NCBI RefSeq assembly: GCF_038784515.1
Contig: NZ_CP152376.1
Location: 3,906,001 to 3,970,000, forward strand
Reading direction: 5' to 3'
DNA: 64,000 nt
Source: Rhodoferax sp. GW822-FHT02A01
GTDB lineage: Bacteria > Pseudomonadota > Gammaproteobacteria > Burkholderiales > Burkholderiaceae_C
Position 1 is the stretch's first letter; each line of letters starts with the position of its first letter. Positions 56,530 to 64,000 of this stretch are shown here, piece by piece. Made by a program: the position numbers and the translations under genes. A model generated the notes under the pieces. The model made no database searches. It was given only the letters and a program-made list of their open reading frames with translations, and had not been told where the DNA came from.

Positions 56530-57176
56530 CGAGTCTCCAATTGGTGTAGATCGTCCAGGGTATTGGCGTTGGCAAAAGCCCGAGGGTCGTCGCCGGGAGC
56601 GTTGAAAGGCACTTTTGCCTGTCCCTGGCTCGCGGTCCAGGCGCCGATTTTGCGGCCTCCGCTTTCCAGAAATGCTTGCAGCTTGTCAGCCAGTGCGGTG
56701 CGCAGCAGACAAAAGACCGGCTGGGCGTGCAAGATGCCGTCGGCCTCCTGTGCATCGGGCGCCATGGCCATGGCGATGGGCACTTGCTGCTGCAAAAGCG
56801 CTTCGCCCAGGCGCTGTAGCAGATCCAACGGAAACCGGGGTGAATCACAAGGTACGGTCAGCAGATAGGGGAACTGGCTCTCGCACTGGCGCATGGCGGC
56901 CAGAAATCCAGCCAGCGGTCCGGCAAAGTCGGGTACGGTGTCGGTCCAGACGGGCACACCCAAAGCCTGGTACTCGGAAAGGTTGCGATTGGCATTGATG
57001 GCAAGCAGACCAGGTGTTCCTGCGCTTTGGCGGCACAGGCGATCCAGGGCGAGCGCAGCCAGCGGCTGCCCCTGAAACGGCTGCAAACCCTTGTCCAGCC
57101 CGCCCATGCGGGTTGCCCGACCACCAGCCAGCACCACGGCGCACACGGAGCGAGTGTCCAGCGCAGTTGGCTGCAT
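56526..57176 (-). CDS. mobA: Molybdenum cofactor guanylyltransferase
   Basis: 216 aa. AVVLAGGRATRMGGLDKGL is the nucleotide-binding signature, followed by DTVPDFAGPLAGFLAAM and VPCDSPRFP. It attaches GMP to form MGD for DMSO-reductase-type enzymes. Starts 3 nt after moaA. Confidence 0.95.
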   Translation of the reverse strand: MQPTALDTRSVCAVVLAGGRATRMGGLDKGLQPFQGQPLAALALDRLCRQSAGTPGLLAINANRNLSEYQALGVPVWTDTVPDFAGPLAGFLAAMRQCESQFPYLLTVPCDSPRFPLDLLQRLGEALLQQQVPIAMAMAPDAQEADGILHAQPVFCLLRTALADKLQAFLESGGRKIGAWTASQGQAKVPFNAPGDDPRAFANANTLDDLHQLETR

Positions 57177-57179
57177 GGC

Positions 57180-58343
57180 CTAGCCGCCTATGTAGCTCAT
57201 TTCGACCCTGCGCTTGCCACTTCCGGCGGGCGCAGGCCCTTCGGCGCTGCGCAGCTCGGAATAGCGGTCCTTGCGGCCCTGCCAGATATGGGCGATGGCA
57301 GATGCAATTTCTTCGTCGGAGTGGTCGCCGCGCACCAGGTCGCGCAGGTTGTAGCCTTGGCTCGCGAACAGGCACAGATAGAGCTGGCCTTCGGTAGACA
57401 TGCGGGCGCGGTTGCAGTCGGAGCAGAAGGCTTGCGTGACGCTGCTGATCACACCGATTTCGCCGGCGGCCTTGTCATGTTGGCCGCTGGCATCGGCATA
57501 GCCCCAGCGCTGGGCGGTTTCGCCCGGCTGCGAGGCCTCCAGCGGTATGAGCGGCAGCTCCTGCTGCAAGAGACGAATCACGTCGGCGGAGGGAAGCACA
57601 TCGTCCATGCGCCAGCCATTGGTGGCGCCCACGTCCATGTACTCGATGAAGCGCAATACGATGCCGCTGCCCTTGAAGTGCCGCGCCATGGGCAGGATTT
57701 GCTGGTCATTGGTGCCACGCTTGACCACCATGTTCACTTTGATCGGGCCAAGACCCGCCGTTTGTGCCGCCTCGATGCCGTCGAGCACATCTCGGACCGG
57801 AAAGTCCACATCGTTCATGGCGCGGAACACGGCATCGTCCAGACCATCCAGACTGACCGTCAGGCGCTTGAGGCCGGCCGCGCGCAGTGCTTCTGCCTTG
57901 CGTGTCAGCAGGGAGCCGTTGGTTGTCAGCGTCAGGTCCAGCGCGTTTCCGTCCGGAGTGCGCAGTGCGGACAGCTGCTCGATCAGGATTTCGAGGTTCT
58001 TGCGCAGCAGGGGTTCGCCACCGGTGAGCCGTATCTTGGTCACCCCATGGGCCACAAACTGCCGTGCGATCCGGGTGATTTCTTCAAAGGTCAGCAGGGA
58101 GCTGTGGGGCAGGTAAGGGTAGTCCTTGGTGAAGACATCCTTGGGCATGCAGTAACTGCAGCGGAAGTTGCATCGGTCCGTGACGCTGATGCGCAGGTCG
58201 CGCAGGACACGCCCCCTTGCATCCTGCAGAAGTCCGCTGGCCGGTAGCAGGGCCTGGGCATTCAGGGCTGTAGCGGGGACGCCCAGTGATCCGGACCGTT
58301 GGTCCGTGACGGGGATGATGCGCTTGCTTGGTTGTTCTGCCAT
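57180..58343 (-). CDS. moaA: GTP 3',8-cyclase
   Basis: 387 aa from [15 protein letters not shown]; an ATG five codons earlier is possible. Radical-SAM cluster CNFRCSYC, then [25 protein letters not shown], the second cluster [10 protein letters not shown] with a later Cys, and the C-terminal GG. First step of molybdenum cofactor synthesis. The N-terminal extension of about 50 residues is unusual but seen in related genera. Confidence 0.95.
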   Translation of the reverse strand: MAEQPSKRIIPVTDQRSGSLGVPATALNAQALLPASGLLQDARGRVLRDLRISVTDRCNFRCSYCMPKDVFTKDYPYLPHSSLLTFEEITRIARQFVAHGVTKIRLTGGEPLLRKNLEILIEQLSALRTPDGNALDLTLTTNGSLLTRKAEALRAAGLKRLTVSLDGLDDAVFRAMNDVDFPVRDVLDGIEAAQTAGLGPIKVNMVVKRGTNDQQILPMARHFKGSGIVLRFIEYMDVGATNGWRMDDVLPSADVIRLLQQELPLIPLEASQPGETAQRWGYADASGQHDKAAGEIGVISSVTQAFCSDCNRARMSTEGQLYLCLFASQGYNLRDLVRGDHSDEEIASAIAHIWQGRKDRYSELRSAEGPAPAGSGKRRVEMSYIGG

Positions 58344-58413
58344 GGTCCTATTGTCCATCCTCTCGGCACCCGCGGAGCGAGCGGCTGAAGAATGGATAGT
58401 TTGCCAAAAGGGG

Positions 58414-59049
58414 CTATTGGGTGCTGAGGGGGCGGTAGCCGATACGGGTTGCCGCAACCACCGCCTGTGTGCGATTCTGCACGTCGAAGTGCCGCAGTAT
58501 GGCGGCCACATGGGTTTTGATGGTTTCTTCAGACACGTGCAGTTGATCTGCAATTTCACGGTTCGACAGTCCATCGAGCAGGCAACTCAGCACCAGCTCC
58601 TGGCGTTGGGTCAGCATCTGCTTTGACGGGGAGGTGTGCGTGTCAGAAGGATTGGGCGTGTGGAGTTCCTGCGGCAGATAGATGTCGCCATTGAGTACGC
58701 TGCGCACCGCGCGCAACAATTCGTCGCTGACACAGGCCTTGGTGACAAAACCGGCGGCACCGGCCTGCAGTACCTGGCGCATGATCTGTACATTGGCCGA
58801 GCCCGAAAGCAGTACAACGGGAAGTTCGGGGTGCCGGTCGCCAAAGACCGACAGTGCCTCCAGGCCGTTCATGTCCGGCAGGTGATAGTCCAACAGCACC
58901 AGATCCAGATCACCGTGGGCTTGTGCAACGGAAAAGGCCTGCTCGCAGGTCCCGGCCTGCAACACGTCCAAGTGGTCTTCCAGGCCCTTTAAAACCTGAC
59001 GCAACCCTTCGCGCACCAACGCATGGTCATCAACGACAAGAATTTTCAC
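58414..59049 (-). CDS. NarL/FixJ-family response regulator
   Basis: 211 aa from GTG ([16 protein letters not shown]). Receiver with phospho-Asp in [13 protein letters not shown] and conserved Lys in FVTKACVS; LuxR-type helix-turn-helix at the end ([20 protein letters not shown]). No sensor kinase is adjacent. It may control the molybdenum genes downstream only by position. Confidence 0.9.
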   Translation of the reverse strand: MKILVVDDHALVREGLRQVLKGLEDHLDVLQAGTCEQAFSVAQAHGDLDLVLLDYHLPDMNGLEALSVFGDRHPELPVVLLSGSANVQIMRQVLQAGAAGFVTKACVSDELLRAVRSVLNGDIYLPQELHTPNPSDTHTSPSKQMLTQRQELVLSCLLDGLSNREIADQLHVSEETIKTHVAAILRHFDVQNRTQAVVAATRIGYRPLSTQ

Positions 59050-59146
59050 TCGATGCTCTTTTAATTTTGTACGGCTTATCCAGGCCCCCATCGTAGAGTA
59101 TTTCCCTACTGCTGGTAAGTGAAGACCTTGGGTTACCCCAAATTAG

Positions 59147-59170
59147 AAGGCCCGCCAAAAGGCGGGCCTT
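59147..59170 (-). terminator. Terminator of hppA
   Basis: AAGGCCCGCC and GGCGGGCCTT around a 4-nt loop, 22 nt after the hppA stop; a 10-bp stem followed on the minus strand by a short T-rich stretch. Confidence 0.8.
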
Positions 59171-59191
59171 GTCCTGGATCAAGAGATTAGG

Positions 59192-61255
59192 TTAACCGGC
59201 GTGGATTTTCATCATCAGCGGCACGATCAGCAAGGCCACGATGTTGATGATTTTGATCAGCGGGTTCACGGCCGGGCCGGCGGTGTCCTTGTAGGGGTCG
59301 CCCACGGTATCACCGGTGACCGCCGCCTTGTGGGTTTCGGAGCCCTTGCCGCCAAAATTGCCATCTTCGATGTACTTCTTGGCATTGTCCCAGGCACCGC
59401 CGCCCGTGCACATGGAGATGGCCACAAACAAGCCAGTCACGATGGTGCCCATCAGCAGGCCGCCCAGCGCGGCCGGTCCCAGGACCAGACCCACCAAAAT
59501 GGGAGCCACGACTGGCAACAGGCTGGGAATCATCATTTCCTTGATGGCAGCGCTCGTCAGCATGTCTACGGCAGTGTCGTATTCCGGCTTGCCGGAGCCA
59601 TCCATGATGCCCTTGATGTCGCGGAACTGACGGCGCACTTCCACCACCACCGAACCCGCTGCCCGGCCCACGGCTTCCATGGCCATGGCGCCAAACAGGT
59701 AGGGAATCAAGCCGCCGATGAAGAGGCCGATGATCACCATGGGGTTGCTCAGGTCAAAGGTGATGTGTTGGCCGTAGCCTTCGAGCTTGTGGGTGTAGTC
59801 GGCAAACAGAACCAGCGCGGCCAGGCCAGCCGAGCCAATGGCGTAGCCCTTGGTCACAGCCTTGGTGGTGTTGCCCACGGCGTCCAGCGGATCGGTGATG
59901 TCACGCACGCTGGCTGGCAGCTCGGACATTTCGGCGATACCACCGGCGTTGTCGGTGATGGGGCCGTACGCGTCCAGCGCCACCACGATGCCGGCCATGC
60001 TGAGCATGGAAGTGGCTGCAATGGCGATGCCGTACAGGCCGGCCAGTGCGTATGCGGTGTAAATGGCCACACAGACAAACAGCACGGGCCAGGCGGTGGA
60101 GCGCATGGAAACACCCAGGCCGGCAATGATGTTGGTGCCGTGTCCGGTGGTGGATGCCTGGGCGATGTGACGCACCGGCGCGTATTGGGTGCCGGTGTAG
60201 TACTCGGTAATCCAGACCAGGGCACCCGTCAGTATCAGGCCGACGGCGCAGGCGCCGAACAGGGCGCTGGATGTGATGATGCGGCCATCCGCCAGTGTCA
60301 ATGCTGCCGGAAACAGGCTTTGCGTCACAAAGTAAAACGCGATCAGAGACAGCACGCCCGCCACGGTCAGGCCCTTGTACAACGCTGGCATCACGTTCTT
60401 CATGCCGGGCGAAGCCTTGACGAAGAAACAGCCGATGATGGATGCCACGATGGATACCGCGCCCAGGCCCAAGGGGTAGAGCACAGCGTTGGGGCCGCCT
60501 GCGCCCAGCAGCAAGGCGCCCAGCACCATGGTGGCAATCAGTGTCACGGCATAGGTTTCAAACAAGTCGGCTGCCATACCGGCGCAGTCGCCCACGTTGT
60601 CGCCCACGTTGTCGGCAATCACCGCAGGGTTGCGCGGGTCGTCTTCGGGAATGCCGGCCTCGACCTTGCCCACCAGATCGGCGCCGACGTCAGCACCTTT
60701 GGTAAAGATGCCACCACCCAGACGGGCGAAGATGGAAATCAGCGAGGAGCCAAAGGCGAAGCCCACCAGCGGGTTCAGCCTGGCTGCAGTGACGGCACCA
60801 TCGGGCACCAAAAACCAGTAGAACCCGGTCACGCCCAGCAGACCCAGTCCGACCACCAGCATGCCGGTAATGGCACCGCCGCGGAAGGCGACGTCCAGTG
60901 CCGGTCCAATACCCTTGGTCGCGGCCTGTGCGGTACGCACGTTGGCACGCACCGACACGTTCATACCAATGAAGCCGCAGGCGCCGGAGAGGACGGCGCC
61001 CAGCACAAAGCCCACTGCACTCATGGGATCCAGAAATACGGCGATCAGAATGGCCAGCACCACGCCGACCATAGCAATGGTCCGGTATTGGCGTGAGAGG
61101 TAGGCTGCTGCGCCGGTCTGGATGGCGGCAGCAATTTCTTGCATGCGCGCATTGCCAGCGTCCTGAGAAAGTATCCAACTGCGTGCCCAAACGCCGTAAA
61201 CCACGGCGATAAAGCCACAAACGAGCGCCAGAGTCAGCGCCGAGTTGCCAGTCAT
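59192..61255 (-). CDS. hppA: Membrane-bound H+-translocating pyrophosphatase (K+-independent type)
   Basis: 687 aa from [20 protein letters not shown]; a longer frame adds a non-hydrophobic start. About 16 membrane helices. Active-site motifs [20 protein letters not shown] and [20 protein letters not shown]. The block [14 protein letters not shown] has Lys where K+-dependent enzymes have Ala, which predicts K+-independence. It couples pyrophosphate cleavage to proton pumping. Confidence 0.95.
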   Translation of the reverse strand: MTGNSALTLALVCGFIAVVYGVWARSWILSQDAGNARMQEIAAAIQTGAAAYLSRQYRTIAMVGVVLAILIAVFLDPMSAVGFVLGAVLSGACGFIGMNVSVRANVRTAQAATKGIGPALDVAFRGGAITGMLVVGLGLLGVTGFYWFLVPDGAVTAARLNPLVGFAFGSSLISIFARLGGGIFTKGADVGADLVGKVEAGIPEDDPRNPAVIADNVGDNVGDCAGMAADLFETYAVTLIATMVLGALLLGAGGPNAVLYPLGLGAVSIVASIIGCFFVKASPGMKNVMPALYKGLTVAGVLSLIAFYFVTQSLFPAALTLADGRIITSSALFGACAVGLILTGALVWITEYYTGTQYAPVRHIAQASTTGHGTNIIAGLGVSMRSTAWPVLFVCVAIYTAYALAGLYGIAIAATSMLSMAGIVVALDAYGPITDNAGGIAEMSELPASVRDITDPLDAVGNTTKAVTKGYAIGSAGLAALVLFADYTHKLEGYGQHITFDLSNPMVIIGLFIGGLIPYLFGAMAMEAVGRAAGSVVVEVRRQFRDIKGIMDGSGKPEYDTAVDMLTSAAIKEMMIPSLLPVVAPILVGLVLGPAALGGLLMGTIVTGLFVAISMCTGGGAWDNAKKYIEDGNFGGKGSETHKAAVTGDTVGDPYKDTAGPAVNPLIKIINIVALLIVPLMMKIHAG

Positions 61256-61736
61256 ATGAAATCTCCTTGTTGATTCGCAAAATAGGAGCAACGCTAGCGT
61301 CACTCCGCTGCGTTGCTTCCTCATTGCTCCCGGTCACCATGTGCCGAGGAGAAGATTGGCCAACTCGCAGAATGTAACGCCAAAAAAAGACAGTCTTTAA
61401 GGCTGCAAGGGCTGAGTCAGTAAAATCAGGGTTTATCCCAATTAAAGTTGATTTTTCACAAACTAGCGGCCCTCAGCGGGCCGTTTTTCATTGCAGTTCG
61501 GCAATAACTGAACATCCAAACTTCGCCATAGTCGCGGATGATGACTTCCATAACGCCCGTTAGGTACAGGTGAAAATCAAACCAGTTTGAGCCGAAAATC
61601 ATTCGCGTAGGTGGGACAAAGACTTTTTCCCTGTGGGCAAAAATACAGTGTTAGCCTACTTCCGTAAAGCCGCGATAGCGGACATTCTCAGTTACGTTCA
61701 AATTTTGGCTTGTGAAGGGTAAATCTCGACCTTTTT
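61256..61736. other. Intergenic region between hppA and a secreted protein gene
   Basis: 481 nt without a convincing gene. It should contain the hppA promoter on the minus strand and carries one intrinsic terminator at 61,467-61,488. Otherwise nothing recognisable; base composition is more AT-rich than the genes. Confidence 0.6.
61467..61488 (+). terminator. Intrinsic terminator in intergenic region
   Basis: CGGCCC-TCAGC-GGGCCG followed by TTTTT. No plus-strand gene precedes it within the region, so it may end a small RNA or a lost gene. Confidence 0.7.
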
Positions 61737-62114
61737 ATGCACCGAAGAAACATCCTTATCGCTGTCGGCACATCCACCGCACTGCCCATGCTTGCGGTAA
61801 CGTCTGTCCTCATTGTTGGGCCGCAAAAACTCTGTGACGCCGTAGATGGGAAGTGGGGTGGCTCAGTTACCAGCGCCTGCACAACACGCTTATGCTTCAA
61901 GTTAGGCGACTGCGGGAAGTGGGCATACCCCTCGGCGCGATGCTCGCGACTCAAGCTCGGCGATGGTCGTGCAGAGGTGTATTTCCAGCTTGGCAATCCT
62001 GATGAAGTCTTTGCTGAAGGCGCAAGATGGGAAGCTGGCAAGGACTCTGCGGAACTGATAGTCGCTACGTTCCGCGAAGAGCGACTGATAAACCTCTCGT
62101 GCCCGTCAAATTAA
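61737..62114 (+). CDS. Exported cysteine-containing hypothetical protein
   Basis: 125 aa. N-terminal basic residues and a hydrophobic segment (ILIAVGTSTALPMLAVTSVL) form a signal peptide or anchor. The mature part has six cysteines. No family recognised. Moderately AT-rich; the gene stands alone. Confidence 0.5.
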   Translation: MHRRNILIAVGTSTALPMLAVTSVLIVGPQKLCDAVDGKWGGSVTSACTTRLCFKLGDCGKWAYPSARCSRLKLGDGRAEVYFQLGNPDEVFAEGARWEAGKDSAELIVATFREERLINLSCPSN

Positions 62115-62194
62115 TGGCATTCATCAGTCCCCTAGAGTCGGCGACAATGCCGCGATAGCTGACTTTGAGTAACCGTGTTCAGTACGATACCCAC

Positions 62195-62389
62195 ATGACC
62201 AACCATATCTTAGGTTCACTCCCACTGGCAATAGGAAGTGGCGCAGGTGCTGAACTCAGAGCTCCGGTCGGTATTGCGCTAGTAGGCGGCTTGTTGATTT
62301 CACAGGTATTGACGTTGTTAACCACGCTTGTTATCTACACCTATCTGGATCAGGTCACCAATCGTAAGCTAAACCGTCAGTCCCCCTAG
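62195..62389 (+). pseudogene. C-terminal fragment of an RND efflux transporter
   Basis: The reading [20 protein letters not shown] and [20 protein letters not shown] matches the last two membrane helices of MdtB/AcrB-type RND pumps, which are about 1,030 residues long. Only about 65 residues remain and nothing of the rest is upstream, so it is a remnant. A frame starting at 62,165 includes it. Confidence 0.7.
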
Positions 62390-62897
62390 GAATTGCCTCA
62401 ATATTGGGCTGTTTTGACGACGTCTGTATGCGCTGCGTTCAATCAATCAAGGCGCCCTTGCAAGATCATGAAATTAGTCCCCGCGCGACTTCGGTTTATT
62501 CGTGGGAGCACACGCGAGACCGAAGCACCAATTCATTTTGCAAAGAGTCCGCAACCGCATACCTGCGTAGGCAATCACTACCGATAGAACGAGTAGTCCA
62601 TGCTGCATTGCAGCATACACATGTGGAAAACCACACTAGGCACAGAAATATCAGAGTCGCACACTGCGCTCCACTCAACTCTAGGAGACGACAGAAAGTT
62701 GGTAGTTGCCACTTACTTTGACTTAGTCGCGGTGAATTCCACAGAAGAAACTCCGTGAAGCATCCGGACCAAGTGCCCTTTCATTGTGGAAGCATCTGGA
62801 ACCGGCGAATTCAGCACCCTGGATCGCAACAGACGTGACTTGTCTGATTGACTAGCGAATGTGATAAATCTATTAAATTGAATTGGAGACTCGTTTC
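62390..62897. other. Intergenic region, no gene seen
   Basis: 508 nt between the RND remnant and the beta-propeller gene. Short frames exist on both strands but none has a good ribosome site or protein-like composition. It should contain the promoter for the downstream gene. Confidence 0.5.
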
Positions 62898-63962
62898 ATG
62901 AAAAAACTTACATTGGTCCTGGCTACTGCACTCAGTGCCGCCACCGCAATGGCCTACGACGGCCTGCATCTGATATCCAGTGTCACCTTTCCAAGTTCCA
63001 ATGCCGCTTGGGACTATGTGTCTTTTGATGCAGTCAACAAGCACGTGTTTCTCGGCCACCGCAAGGACGGATTGCAGGTGTATGACCCCGCAACGCAAAA
63101 GATCATCAAGGTTGTAGGTGATACGGCCACCCATAGCGCAAATGGAGCGGCCATCGCTCCCGAGTTTGATCTGGGAATATCCAACAATGAAGACGGAACT
63201 TACACACCATTCAAGTTGTCCACCTTGGAAGCGGGTGCATCTATAAAGATTGCCGAAGGCGTCGACACTAGCCATTACGATACTGCAACCAAGCGCTTTG
63301 TGTTCAATACTGAGCCTGACGAGAAAGGGACTCATCTGCTTGTGATGGATGCGGCGACCCAAAAACTCGTTGGTGAAATTCTGGTGCCATCCAAGAAGGC
63401 TGAAGGAGCTGAGGCGGACGGGGCAGGAGCCTACTATATCGTCGGACAAGACCGCGACGAGATGTACGTGCTAGACACGAAGGGATTGAAGTTGCTAAAT
63501 ACCTGGAATCTCGCTGCATTTTGCGGTAAGCCCACTGGAGTCGCAACCGATGCGGTTAACCACCGAGTGTTCGTTTCGTGCCGTGGACGTGAACCCGTAA
63601 AGCCTTCTTTTGTGGTGCTGGATTCCACCAATGGAGCCAAAGTGTATTCCGTGGAAATCGGTGGAGGAACGGACAGTCTTATCTATGATGCGCCTACCAA
63701 ACGCCTGTATAGTGCAAACGGTGTCCATGCCAATCTGAGTGTTATTGAACAAGTGGATGCCAATAACTACAAGGTAGTGGAACATCTCGGAACGGAAGCT
63801 TGGGTGCGCACAATGGCTATGGATCATTCAACAGGCCGGCTTTACGCGCAGACCGCAAGTGGCGCTTCCGATGCATCGAAGAAGATATTGACCGCTGTCT
63901 CGCCTTATTACATCAATACGATCTTTCCAAACACTTACCGTGTTCTAACCTACGGCAAATAA
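62898..63962 (+). CDS. Periplasmic YncE-like beta-propeller protein
   Basis: 354 aa from MKKLTLVLATALSAATAMA, a clear Sec signal peptide with AMA cleavage; GGAG lies upstream. Repeated blade motifs (KHVFLGHRKDGLQVYDPATQ, THLLVMDAATQKLVGEILVP, DEMYVLDTKGLKLLNTW) predict a seven-bladed propeller of the YncE/YVTN type. Ligand unknown; related proteins bind DNA or act with metal uptake. Confidence 0.8.
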   Translation: MKKLTLVLATALSAATAMAYDGLHLISSVTFPSSNAAWDYVSFDAVNKHVFLGHRKDGLQVYDPATQKIIKVVGDTATHSANGAAIAPEFDLGISNNEDGTYTPFKLSTLEAGASIKIAEGVDTSHYDTATKRFVFNTEPDEKGTHLLVMDAATQKLVGEILVPSKKAEGAEADGAGAYYIVGQDRDEMYVLDTKGLKLLNTWNLAAFCGKPTGVATDAVNHRVFVSCRGREPVKPSFVVLDSTNGAKVYSVEIGGGTDSLIYDAPTKRLYSANGVHANLSVIEQVDANNYKVVEHLGTEAWVRTMAMDHSTGRLYAQTASGASDASKKILTAVSPYYINTIFPNTYRVLTYGK

Positions 63963-64000
63963 AGGGATCTCTCAATAGGAAAGGCCGTATCTCGGTGAAT

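Noticed and set aside
55372..56868. 498-codon open frame antisense to moeA and mobA.
   Set aside because: Both genes on the opposite strand are certain by motif; the antisense frame has no domain or ribosome site.
57027..58247. 406-codon open frame antisense to moaA.
   Set aside because: moaA is certain through its two iron-sulphur cluster motifs; the antisense reading is a shadow.
59201..61096. 631-codon open frame antisense to hppA.
   Set aside because: It mirrors a highly conserved membrane pyrophosphatase; His/Gly-rich composition is a by-product of high GC codon use.
1..64000. CRISPR array.
   Set aside because: No regularly spaced direct repeats of 24-40 bp were seen; the only short-period repeat is the coding repeat at 36,683-37,402.

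Overview
The window is dominated by a prophage that fills roughly positions 1 to 53,900. Its left end lies outside the window. Its integrase sits at the right end next to ordinary chromosomal genes. GC content, codon use and the chromosomal genes (a short SAM methyltransferase followed by rnhA, then moeA-mobA-moaA, a NarL/FixJ response regulator, and a K+-independent H+-pyrophosphatase) suggest a betaproteobacterium, most likely of the Comamonadaceae (Rhodoferax/Polaromonas-like). This host call is an inference from gene content; no rRNA is present.

Layout. (1) 1-12,871, minus strand: a leftward early operon of tightly coupled small genes. It includes an ERF annealing protein with a YqaJ-type exonuclease, a KTSC protein, two DUF1566-like C-type-lectin-fold proteins beside an Avd-like four-helix protein, an RdgC protein fused to an FtsK-gamma domain, an orphan cytosine-C5 methyltransferase and many small unknown proteins. 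(2) 13,240-15,500: the immunity region. A short XRE repressor (minus) faces a Cro-like protein (plus). Two pairs of 14-bp operators (consensus TACCGAATTCGGTA, 23 bp between centres in each pair) overlap a leftward promoter pL and a rightward promoter pR. Three genes downstream of the repressor look like lysogeny-expressed accessory genes. (3) 15,500-23,300, plus strand: early right operon with HNH nucleases, DUF1376/DUF6475 replication genes, a RuvC-like resolvase, an MmcB-like nuclease, DUF1367 split by a stop codon, and a Q-like last gene. (4) 23,300-24,400: an approximately 1-kb island without clear protein genes. It carries a 77-nt initiator-type tRNA, four further perfect T-arms, GCAA-capped hairpins and terminators. 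(5) 24,399-51,270, plus strand: late genes in HK97-type siphovirus order: HNH, terS, terL, portal, S49 protease, capsid, connectors, tail tube, tail chaperones with an apparent -1 frameshift, tape measure, tail tip, fibre, then lysis genes (holin candidates, GH104-like endolysin, nested Rz/Rz1). (6) 51,282-53,837, minus strand: a P63C-domain gene, a small unknown and the tyrosine integrase. (7) 53,997-64,000: chromosome.

How the parts work together: the repressor would silence pL and pR in the lysogen. On induction pL gives recombination and counter-defence functions. pR gives replication and then a Q-like late regulator that should act just ahead of the RNA island and the 27-kb late operon. 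The most unusual parts are the structured RNA island, the RdgC-FtsK-gamma fusion, the reverse-transcriptase-less Avd/DUF1566 cassette, and the long inverted repeat in the pL leader.
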